NCBI GenBank assembly: GCA_900770515.1
Contig: CAAHDP010000151.1
Coordinates: 1 to 25,759 of the forward strand
Direction of reading: 5' to 3'
DNA from: an uncultured Prevotella sp.
GTDB taxonomy: Bacteria > Bacteroidota > Bacteroidia > Bacteroidales > Bacteroidaceae
DNA: 25,759 nucleotides
The notes beneath the pieces are model-generated. The model searched no databases, was not told the DNA's origin, and saw nothing but the letters and a program-made list of their open reading frames with translations. Made by a program: the position numbers and the translations under genes. Below, piece by piece: positions 1 to 6,219 of the stretch; the stretch's first letter is position 1; each line of letters opens with the position of its first letter.

Positions 1-1087
1 CATAGAATATTCCATTCCCATCTCCTTCATAGTTACCTTGGCAACATTTAGTGATGTGAACGAAGCATTGAAAGCAAAATCGAGTTTCCACTTATCGCGA
101 GCCTGGCAGTCCATAAGACTCAGTATAGCCTTTGGCGTCACGAAAGCAAAATTCGATCTGGAACCTGGTTCTATAATAAAGAAATACCTCTTCACCTGAA
201 AGTGAGGTGTCTGTAGAGAAGAATAGTTTCTTCTTGCCATTCGGCATCTGCCAGATGAAAAGTCTAACTTTACACTTGAGTACCTTGGAATAGGCAATCA
301 AAGTGTAAGCTGTTCCTTCTATACTTTCATCTCCATCTTCTCCATTCGAGTGAGGTCAAGATTCTTCATATCAATCTTGCCATCCTTGGTCTTTGGGCGA
401 CCACGTTTTCCAGTACGTGGACCAGCATAGACATAAAAGAGACAAGCAATGTCACGAAAGCGGCTTATCAAAGAGAACCCTTCTTTTTTATCCCATTAAC
501 AAATGTACTTGTAGAGAAGTAAGCATCTGCAACTATGAGGGTTGAAAGTTTAAGAAGTTCCTTGCGGTAACGCTTAATGACGCTGATATAGAAATCTACC
601 ATAGTCTTGTTTCTAAGACTCAGTTCTTTATTACTTAGCGACTGGTGGGCTCTTAACATCATGCAGTCTTTGGTATCAATATCAATGAGTCCAATACCCA
701 TGATTTCGAGACCATGTTTAACAGACTGTGCACATCCCGACCAAAAACGACCGATATGTGGAGTTTTCTTGCCAGCTTTGCTGATGTAGCTGGGATCAAT
801 GGCAATAGCCCATCTTCCCTGTTTACCAAAGAAGCGCTTGGCAAGTGAGACATTAAGTTTGAGCCAATCAATGCACTTCGACTTTTTCAAGCCGAATGCA
901 TTGCGATAGGTTTGCTCAACATGCGAGCCATACCTCCCCATTTGGGTGAAATTTATCTTTCTTGGTATTACCATGAACAAAATTATCACCTCAATGAGTA
1001 TTTTGTCGAAACTTTTTTTATCTTTGCAGCTGAATCTTCAACTGCATCTTTAAAGATATCCATATATTGGTCAAGTCCTGTATTCAT
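1..1087 (-). pseudogene. IS4-family transposase, frameshifted, runs off the left edge
   Basis: This is a degenerate DDE transposase read on the minus strand. Conceptual translation begins at the ATG at 1087 (MNTGLDQYMDIFKDAVEDSA) and must change frame at least four times: at the A7 run (1013-1019), around 471-494, around 322-350 and around 108-120. Stitched together it gives a coherent IS4-type protein. A first Asp lies in AIAIDPSYISKAGKK and a second in LIVADAYFST. The family signature Y-(2)-R-(3)-E-(6)-K appears exactly in YRTRFQIEFCFRDAK and contains the catalytic Glu. After the last shift the text continues QARDKWKLDFAFNAS to position 1. The C-terminal end lies outside the window and I could not place the terminal inverted repeats. 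The longest intact pieces are 468-989 and 92-301. With several independent frameshifts it is probably inactive, unless an intact copy elsewhere supplies transposase in trans. Confidence 0.85.
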
Positions 1088-1112
1088 GTAATATTGTATT
1101 TGTCGTGATCTA

Positions 1113-1143
1113 CAAAGTTACTGAAAATCAGCGATTTGGCCAA
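1113..1143 (-). promoter_or_regulatory. Probable promoter of the decayed transposase
   Basis: On the minus strand a TAACTTTG box (plus-strand CAAAGTTA at 1113-1120) matches the Bacteroidetes -7 consensus TAnnTTTG. A weak TTGG-like -33 element lies about 19 bases further upstream. The predicted start site is roughly 20 bases before the ATG at 1087. The -33 match is poor, so this call rests mainly on the -7 box and its position. Confidence 0.45.
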
Positions 1144-1253
1144 CTTTTCATAGTTAAGTTTCCATAAGTATTTCTTAATATAATTTATTGATTTACAGAC
1201 GATTAAATGTTAATTTAGCGCAGTATTGTAAAAAAAGTTGTATCTTTATACCC

Positions 1254-2021
1254 ATGAAAGTATCAATTATAACAGTAACATATAATAGTGCTGAGACAAT
1301 AGCCGACACAATAGAGTCGGTATTGTCTCAGACCTATCCTGACATAGACTATTGGGTTATTGATGGTCTTTCCAAAGACAAAACCATTGATATCGTTAAG
1401 AGTTATGAGGAAAAAGCGGAAGGAAGACTTCACTGGATTTCCGAAAAAGACAAAGGTATCTACGATGCCATGAACAAAGGTATAGCTCATTCCAAGGGAG
1501 ATGTTATCGGTATTCTCAACTCTGATGATTTCTTCACGTCTAATGATGTTATAGAAAAAATGGTTGCAGCATTTGAACGCAATCCTGAAACAGACATCAT
1601 TTATGGAGATGTACACTTCGTTAAGGAAGACAATCTTAAGAAGTGTGTCAGATATTACTCTGGCCGCATCTTTACACCGGTGCTGATCCGATTTGGCTTT
1701 ATAGCTCCCCACCCTTCTTTCTATATCAGAAGAGAAATTTTCGAAAACTACGGAGTCTATGATGATAGCTATAAGATATCTGCCGACTATGAGCTGATAG
1801 CACGTTTCTGCCATATTCATCGAATCAAGAGAAAATACCTACACCTTGATTTTGTAACCATGCGTATCGGTGGTGCCAGTACCAGAAATATTCAAGCTCG
1901 CATTCTTGGAACTAAGGAAGATTTGATAGCATGCAAGAAGTTAGGAATTTATTCTAATAAGTTCATGATATATTGCAAATACATCATTAAAATAGCAGAA
2001 TCCCTATTTATACGAAAGTAG
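1254..2021 (+). CDS. Glycosyltransferase family 2 (WcaE/WfgS-like)
   Basis: A GT-A fold glycosyltransferase of 255 residues, expected to transfer a sugar from a nucleotide donor onto a growing surface polysaccharide at the cytoplasmic face of the inner membrane. The N-terminus MKVSIITVTYNSAETI is the classic GT2 first strand. ESVLSQTYPDIDYWVIDGLSKD and KGIYDAMNKGIAHSKGDVIGI follow, then the metal/nucleotide-binding NSDD motif (Asp91-Asp92). The ATG at 1254 was chosen because it begins exactly at the conserved first strand; an in-frame TTG at 1188 would add 22 unrelated residues. The stop codon lies within a long hairpin terminator, so the gene appears monocistronic at its 3' end. Donor and acceptor sugars cannot be read from sequence. 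The nearby initiating sugar transferase and Wzi protein point to capsule or exopolysaccharide synthesis. Confidence 0.9.
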   Translation: MKVSIITVTYNSAETIADTIESVLSQTYPDIDYWVIDGLSKDKTIDIVKSYEEKAEGRLHWISEKDKGIYDAMNKGIAHSKGDVIGILNSDDFFTSNDVIEKMVAAFERNPETDIIYGDVHFVKEDNLKKCVRYYSGRIFTPVLIRFGFIAPHPSFYIRREIFENYGVYDDSYKISADYELIARFCHIHRIKRKYLHLDFVTMRIGGASTRNIQARILGTKEDLIACKKLGIYSNKFMIYCKYIIKIAESLFIRK

Positions 2022-2042
2022 AAATAGGGATTCTGCTATTTT
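1989..2042 (+). terminator. 21-bp perfect hairpin overlapping the end of the GT2 gene
   Basis: Positions 1989-2009 and 2022-2042 are perfect inverted repeats of 21 bp with a 12-nt loop. The right arm ends in TTTT, with TAATATT beyond. The left arm encodes the last residues of the glycosyltransferase and the stop codon (2019-2021) sits in the loop. This looks like an intrinsic terminator built into the coding end. Confidence 0.8.
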
Positions 2043-2052
2043 AATATTAAAC

Positions 2053-2211
2053 TCATTCTTTCTGATACACTCTGACCCAATCAAACTCGGTCTCATAGAA
2101 AAAATCTATATCAGGTTTCTTTGCCCAATAATCTTCAACAAGAGCTACTTCAGTACTCACATGAAAAAAGTTTTTAGCGAAACATCCATCACGATTACGA
2201 ATTTGAAATGT
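2053..2211 (-). pseudogene. C-terminal remnant, probably a GH16-like glycoside hydrolase
   Basis: On the minus strand an open stretch from about 2211 to the TGA at 2053-2055 has no start codon of its own beyond an in-frame stop just upstream. It encodes RNRDGCFAKNFFHVSTEVAL, then VEDYWAKKPDIDFFYETEFD, then WVRVYQKE. The ending, (I/F)DWVRVYQ, is characteristic of the last strand of GH16-type concanavalin-like hydrolases, which often sit in polysaccharide loci. Only about 50 residues remain, so this is a gene tail left by a deletion or rearrangement. The GH16 assignment rests on a short motif from memory and is moderate. The other possibility is the tail of another jelly-roll protein. Confidence 0.5.
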
Positions 2212-2246
2212 TTAAACCTCTGACAACCAAGGTTTTAAAATTCAAA

Positions 2247-2287
2247 GATAGCGGGATGAGTATTTTTACAATACTCATCCCGCTATC
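2247..2287. terminator. 18-bp perfect hairpin in gene-poor region
   Basis: GATAGCGGGATGAGTATT (2247-2264) and its exact reverse complement (2270-2287) flank a 5-nt loop. On the minus strand it is followed by TTTGAATTTT, on the plus strand by CCCTCATGG. It resembles an intrinsic terminator for minus-strand transcription, but no complete gene now lies next to it. Confidence 0.6.
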
Positions 2288-2463
2288 CCTCATGGTTTTC
2301 TGCATCACTCACTATTTTAGCGTTAGCTCTGCTTGATTTTATCAGTTATTGCAAAATCCAATCATCTAGAGTTCGTTGGTCTTTCGAAAAAATCAAGCCA
2401 ACCAAATTTATCGTTCGCTTTTCTTCTGCGAAAGCTGATGCATACCTGTTATTCAATATCTGA
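2288..2463. other. Non-coding stretch between remnants
   Basis: I see no supportable gene, RNA or promoter in these 176 bases between the orphan hairpin and the AAA-ATPase-like fragment. Short translations in all frames are interrupted and show no recognised motif. The stretch is probably decayed sequence belonging to the same rearranged segment. Confidence 0.4.
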
Positions 2464-2773
2464 TTATTTCACATAAGAGTTAACTAAAGCGTCATAATTA
2501 CCAAAATTATCCAGTGCATAGTAATGATAAAGACACTCTGAAAAGCCTTGCCTAACCTCTTCATTTGGAAAAACCTAGATGATATTGCTTAGTGTCCTCA
2601 TTGTAATCCTTTATAGTAAGATAACCACATTGATAGAGTACAAGTATCGATTCGGTAATCTTATCTGTAGTTACATTGAAATGACTTTCTGATGCCCATA
2701 TCTCATCTAGTCGCAACATATCAATTCCTTTCTTATGCAACAATTCTATCAGAAACGTAGGAGTACCGAACTG
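2464..2773 (-). pseudogene. Internal fragment of AAA-ATPase-like / PD-(D/E)XK nuclease family protein
   Basis: Read on the minus strand from 2773, the fragment encodes FGTPTFLIELLHKKGIDM, then WASESHFNVTTDKITESILV and LYQCGYLTIKDYNEDTKQYH. After LGF there is a one-base insertion in a T5 run (about 2570). Skipping it restores PNEEVRQGFSECLYHYYA up to a TAA at 2464-2466. The phrases GTPTFL, LYQSGYLTIK-D and LGFPNEEV are familiar from the large Bacteroidales family that joins an AAA-ATPase-like domain (PF09820) to a PD-(D/E)XK nuclease domain (PF08011). The region corresponds to the junction between the two domains. Both the Walker-bearing N-terminus and most of the nuclease domain are missing, so this is a non-functional relic. 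Family recognition is from memory. Confidence 0.65.
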
Positions 2774-2876
2774 CTATTTAAAAGCAACTTAAAAGATTTT
2801 TAAAAAAATAAATACAGCACAATACAATATATAAAACTATATTTCGTTTTATAAATAAAAGAATAGAAAAAATTAT

Positions 2877-3560
2877 ATGGAAAATGTTCAAAGGAAATTC
2901 AATAATATCCCATCATATATTAAATGGAATGATGATATAGATAACCCACGTTTCATACCTGATGGCATGAATGAAATCGAACGCAGCATCAAGAGAGCTG
3001 GAGACTTTGTTTTATCAGCTATCAGCCTATTAATGTTTTCTCCACTTTTCCTTATATGCTATATTGCTGTGAAAAAAGAGGATGGTGGACCTGCCATCTT
3101 CAAACAAGAACGCATCGGAAGATTTGGAAAACCATTTTACATTTATAAATTCCGCAGCATGAAAGTAGATGCTGAAAAAAATGGTCCTCAACTTTTTGCT
3201 CACAAAAAGGATACTCGTATGACACATATAGGTATGTTCCTGCGATCCCATCATCTAGATGAATTGCCGCAGCTGTGGAATGTATTCAAGGGAGATATGG
3301 CTTTCATTGGTCCTCGTCCTGAACGCAAATTTTACATCGACCAAATTATAGAGCACGATTCTCGCTATACATACTTGTATCAGATAAGACCTGGCGTTAC
3401 CTCTTATGCCACTCTTTACAATGGATATACTGATACAATGGAAAAAATGTTAAGGCGATTAGAACTCGACCTTTACTACCTGGAGCACCGCTCATGGTGG
3501 TTTGATACGAAGATTTTGGTTAAAACCTTTATCAATATTGTATTTGGAAAAAAGTTCTAG
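2877..3560 (+). CDS. Initiating sugar-phosphate transferase (bacterial sugar transferase family)
   Basis: This 227-residue protein matches the small, PglC-like form of the polyprenyl-phosphate phosphoglycosyltransferases (PF02397). These enzymes attach the first sugar-1-phosphate to undecaprenyl phosphate at the inner membrane. Residues about 40-65 (FVLSAISLLMFSPLFLICYI) form the re-entrant membrane helix. The family blocks IFKQERIGRFGKPFYIYKFR and SHHLDELPQLWNVFKGDMAF follow, containing the catalytic Asp128-Glu129 pair, and then IGPRPE and RPGVTSYATL. The start at 2877 follows an A/T-rich leader with only a weak -7-like box (TATATTTC, 2838-2845). The upstream genes are remnants and the downstream genes converge, so this gene stands alone. 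The sugar specificity cannot be told. Its role is probably the first step of capsule or exopolysaccharide repeat-unit synthesis. Confidence 0.93.
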   Translation: MENVQRKFNNIPSYIKWNDDIDNPRFIPDGMNEIERSIKRAGDFVLSAISLLMFSPLFLICYIAVKKEDGGPAIFKQERIGRFGKPFYIYKFRSMKVDAEKNGPQLFAHKKDTRMTHIGMFLRSHHLDELPQLWNVFKGDMAFIGPRPERKFYIDQIIEHDSRYTYLYQIRPGVTSYATLYNGYTDTMEKMLRRLELDLYYLEHRSWWFDTKILVKTFINIVFGKKF

Positions 3561-3656
3561 CCATATTGTTCTTTCTTCCCCTCTTATTGCCTAACTATGG
3601 CACAATATTGCCCTTTACAGAGGCAACATTTTGCCATTGCCGGGCGTGTGTGAAAG

Positions 3657-3738
3657 GTGAAGGGTTGACTTCACCCTTCACTCATATAAACACCTAGCTA
3701 TTAGATATTTATTTCCGATTAATGAAGGGTGAAGGGTG
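3657..3738. repeat. GTGAAGGGT-type intergenic repeats with hairpin
   Basis: GTGAAGGGT (3657-3665) and ACCCTTCAC (3673-3681) form an inverted pair with a 7-nt loop. Two more head-to-tail copies of the GAAGGGT core follow at 3724-3737 (TGAAGGGTGAAGGGTG). The hairpin is placed to act as a terminator for the sugar transferase, but it lacks an immediate T-run. The heptameric copies suggest a dispersed intergenic repeat. Confidence 0.55.
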
Positions 3739-3806
3739 TTTTTGAAAGTAGCTTTTTATCCACCGCCTATGGGGGGGGTAGCCTATGACTTACGTTTCAA
3801 GAGAAA

Positions 3807-4283
3807 CTAGAACTTTTTAAAATACAATCTTAAATCTTTTGTACGAAGAATCATTTTATTACCATTCAATTTCTCCTTATAATATGACTCTACCAAGTTG
3901 TTAATTCCACATTGACGAAGAGTTTCATTGATTTCTGTGATGGGAATATCCCCACCATTCTCTACATCTTGATGCCCATGATTCTTATAGGGAGAAGATA
4001 GTATAAGACTATCGGAAGTCTGACTGAAACGGAAATTAAAACTTCCTCCCTTGTAATTATTCACTGTCAGCAACTTATGCTGTACACCCCAGAACACCCG
4101 CTGATTGCTATAGTCACATCTGCCCCCTGTGGCCAGTGTATCAACACTCTCCAAATGCCAGAATCCATCAAGATCGCCATTATCACTGCTATCTACTTCG
4201 CAAGAATTCAACAATGCACTACCCAGCATCAACATCAGCAAAAAACAAACATATTTCATATTCTTAATCATATCTTTATGCAT
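3807..4283 (-). CDS. Small lipoprotein, lipocalin-like, of unknown function
   Basis: A 158-residue exported lipoprotein. The N-terminus has a hydrophobic segment, YVCFLLMLMLGSALL, followed by a lipobox LLNSC with lipidation at Cys28. The next residues are acidic (EVDSSDNGD), resembling surface-export signals described for some Bacteroidetes lipoproteins. The mature part starts with GFWHLESVDT and ends LRLYFKK, a pattern seen in lipocalin-like Bacteroidales lipoproteins where GxW opens the first strand. The remainder is rich in predicted strands (KLLTVNNYKGGSFNFRF, SDSLILSSPY, NKMILRT). ATGs at codons 1, 5 and 9 could all serve; any of them gives a working signal peptide. It begins 15 bases after the Wzi stop codon, so it is likely co-transcribed with it and may assist capsule-related surface functions. 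No specific function is recognised. Confidence 0.75.
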   Translation of the reverse strand: MHKDMIKNMKYVCFLLMLMLGSALLNSCEVDSSDNGDLDGFWHLESVDTLATGGRCDYSNQRVFWGVQHKLLTVNNYKGGSFNFRFSQTSDSLILSSPYKNHGHQDVENGGDIPITEINETLRQCGINNLVESYYKEKLNGNKMILRTKDLRLYFKKF

Positions 4284-4298
4284 CTTTGGTTAAACTAA

Positions 4299-5870
4299 TC
4301 ATTTTAACAACCCTTTCTTGGATATGGTTAATTGGAATCCCGCATTGTGTCCCAACATCAGATTACTTCCAAAATCCATTCCATAACCAGCCTTGACACA
4401 CCAGCCATGATTAAAATCATACTGCGATTCCAACAAGAAACTCACATTGTGATGCTCCTTCGTAAAAGGCTCCTGATAAGTACCCCAACCTTTCTGATAC
4501 GTAGCCAAAGCTCTGTATCCCAATCGTTTTGCCGGGTGGCCGTCAAATCCTAAATGGTAAGCTATGAAACGATTATCCTTTACATAAATTCTACCATCCG
4601 TATTATATATAGGTGAACGGAAAAGAGGATTGCCGATTACTTGACCCCAATGTTGCCAACCATTGTAAATACCGTGGTTATAATAATTATCCGTACCTGC
4701 TATATGGTCAGGAATATTCATTGTATGGTCGTGATAGATTGGTCCACTCTGATATTTCGTATAAAGGTATTCAAAGACTACATTTTGCAACCAATGTGTA
4801 TTCTTTAAATTCAACTCTATTCCCCACAACATGTCCTTTAAATCATAACGGAAGAAACGGAACTTCTCTTTTTTCGTCCAGTTAGATTGTTCACCATAAC
4901 CATCATAATCCAGAAGGAACATCTGGCTATGATCTTCAAAGAAATGATCCAAATAGGCATGAAGCGCCCATTTCTTGGCATTATAGTTAACGCGCATAAC
5001 CCAAGAACCCAACTGATTGCCTGCTATATTTGGGTATTTCTCTCCATCAGTAGCATCGGAACCACCTGGAATAAACGCATGCCAAAATCCATTCAAACCC
5101 TTTTCTGTCGGTATCTGCACCTTTACACCATTATCCAGCCGATAGAGATTTCCTCCAAACTCAGCGCCCATTTCCAAACCTAGTTCTACGCTCCAAGGAC
5201 TGTTCTTCCTCTGATTTTCTATCTTAAGATAACCCGCCTTGCTATGATAAAGGACATGATCGGCATATTTGGATTGACAAGAAGTAAATTCGTGCTGCCA
5301 ATGATCATCGGTCATTATTCCATAAGAGACATGACCTTTGAACTGCAACCAACCTTTCAGGAAAGGAAGCGTGATATATTCTGGTAAAGCGAATCGGACT
5401 TGAGGTATTGGACGGGCATTAATACCTAATGCCTGACTGCCGCTTGATAAAGTCTGATTCTTTAATTCCATAGGAAATTCCTTAGATCCTATAGTCATTG
5501 TTCCATGAAGCCAGCGAACCTCGGCAAAAGCTTGCTGGACAATAAAATGACTTGTATAATTAACCGGAACAGCAATATCCAAGCCATAACCTACAGCCCA
5601 GCGACGGGCTGAATCTGATTCCATAGGACGAACCAGACTTACACGTAAATAGCCATTGCATTCTTCCAGAGAGCTGAGTCCATGCTTATTTGCATTGAGC
5701 CATAATGGAGTTTTACCTTTAGAGAAAGTTCCCTGCATTTCAGCTTTCCACTCAATATTGCTAGAAAGATTCATCTTACTTACACCCTCACCTTTCTGTT
5801 CTACATTCTGCGCATACACTACAGGAGAAAAGAAGGACAAAACTGCAAGAAATGGTTTAATATTCTTCAT
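4299..5870 (-). CDS. wzi: Wzi-family capsule assembly outer-membrane protein
   Basis: A 523-residue outer-membrane beta-barrel resembling the Wzi family (Caps_assemb_Wzi, PF14052), whose founding member helps anchor capsular polysaccharide to the cell surface. The start at 5870 gives a clean signal peptide, MKNIKPFLAVLSFFSPVVYA; an in-frame GTG at 5903 would only add an unneeded extension. Features seen include the N-terminal EWKAEMQGTFSKGKTPLWLN, the typical LWLNANKHG opening, WLHGTMTIGSKEFPMELKNQ and many alternating aromatic strands. Also present are the RYDLKDMLWGIELNLKN and FEYLYTKYQSGP segments and a final aromatic strand. It is followed at 15 bp by a small lipoprotein in the same direction. 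The neighbouring glycosyltransferases support a polysaccharide role, although Wzi homologues in this phylum are common and may act in other surface glycans. No clear promoter was seen upstream. Confidence 0.87.
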   Translation of the reverse strand: MKNIKPFLAVLSFFSPVVYAQNVEQKGEGVSKMNLSSNIEWKAEMQGTFSKGKTPLWLNANKHGLSSLEECNGYLRVSLVRPMESDSARRWAVGYGLDIAVPVNYTSHFIVQQAFAEVRWLHGTMTIGSKEFPMELKNQTLSSGSQALGINARPIPQVRFALPEYITLPFLKGWLQFKGHVSYGIMTDDHWQHEFTSCQSKYADHVLYHSKAGYLKIENQRKNSPWSVELGLEMGAEFGGNLYRLDNGVKVQIPTEKGLNGFWHAFIPGGSDATDGEKYPNIAGNQLGSWVMRVNYNAKKWALHAYLDHFFEDHSQMFLLDYDGYGEQSNWTKKEKFRFFRYDLKDMLWGIELNLKNTHWLQNVVFEYLYTKYQSGPIYHDHTMNIPDHIAGTDNYYNHGIYNGWQHWGQVIGNPLFRSPIYNTDGRIYVKDNRFIAYHLGFDGHPAKRLGYRALATYQKGWGTYQEPFTKEHHNVSFLLESQYDFNHGWCVKAGYGMDFGSNLMLGHNAGFQLTISKKGLLK

Positions 5871-6046
5871 TTTGATTACTTTTTTATATGATAAAAATTC
5901 CACTCACTTCTATTATATCTATTTGATAAACGATTTCTTTTGCCTTTTATCATATCTATTCATAAACAGTAAAAATTGTCGTAAAAGACTATAGAAGTTG
6001 TTGAAAAAGACCGTAAGTTTCACCGATATAGATATTATCTGAAACC
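5871..6046. other. Intergenic leader of the Wzi gene
   Basis: This A/T-rich sequence lies between the Wzi start and the palindromic array. I see no confident TAnnTTTG promoter box, RNA gene or coding segment. The promoter of the Wzi-lipoprotein pair must lie here or within the array, but I cannot place it. Confidence 0.4.
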
Positions 6047-6134
6047 GCACAACAGCTGTTGTGCACTTGCATAGCAGCTGATATGCACACGCATAACAAG
6101 TGATGTGCAAGCGTATAACTCCTGCTATGCAGTG
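6047..6134. repeat. Four tandem 22-bp palindromic repeats
   Basis: Four consecutive 22-bp units occupy 6047-6068, 6069-6090, 6091-6112 and 6113-6134. The first begins with a perfect 18-bp palindrome, GCACAACAGCTGTTGTGC. The others are imperfect versions (GCATAGCAGCTGATATGC, GCATAACAAGTGATGTGC, GTATAACTCCTGCTATGC). The shared scheme is GCAYARCA-N2-TGNTRTGC plus a 4-nt linker. There are no unique spacers, so it is not a CRISPR array. It lies upstream of the Wzi gene and downstream of the TPR gene. It could be a protein-binding array, an intergenic repetitive element, or both. Confidence 0.85.
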
Positions 6135-6156
6135 ACCGAAATCATTTTGAGGCTGT

Positions 6157-6194
6157 CTAAAAAATCGCCTCACCGATAATTCGGCAAGGCGATT
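6157..6194 (-). terminator. Terminator of the gyrA-TPR genes
   Basis: On the minus strand AATCGCCT (read from 6194 to 6187) pairs with AGGCGATT (6170-6163), with an inner CCGA/TCGG pair. The stem is followed immediately by a run of six T. It begins 25 bases after the TPR stop codon and is a standard intrinsic terminator. Confidence 0.85.
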
Positions 6195-6219
6195 ATAAAG
6201 TTTATATCATCCTATGTGA

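Noticed and set aside
1013..1019. Programmed frameshift producing an active transposase
   Set aside because: A slippage site alone could be real, but at least three additional frame breaks further on make an active product unlikely.
1188..1253. N-terminal extension of the GT2 glycosyltransferase from a TTG
   Set aside because: The extra 22 residues are not family-like, and the ATG at 1254 fits the conserved first strand exactly.
3771..3778. Phase-variable G8 tract
   Set aside because: It is downstream of both convergent genes, neither in a promoter nor in a reading frame, so switching would have no obvious effect.
5656..5994. Plus-strand open frame across the Wzi start region
   Set aside because: It is antisense to the Wzi signal peptide and leader, with no domain and a low-complexity Phe/Leu/Ile-rich translation.
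6047..6134. CRISPR array
   Set aside because: The repeats are adjacent with no unique spacers and are palindromic and degenerate; no cas genes are present.
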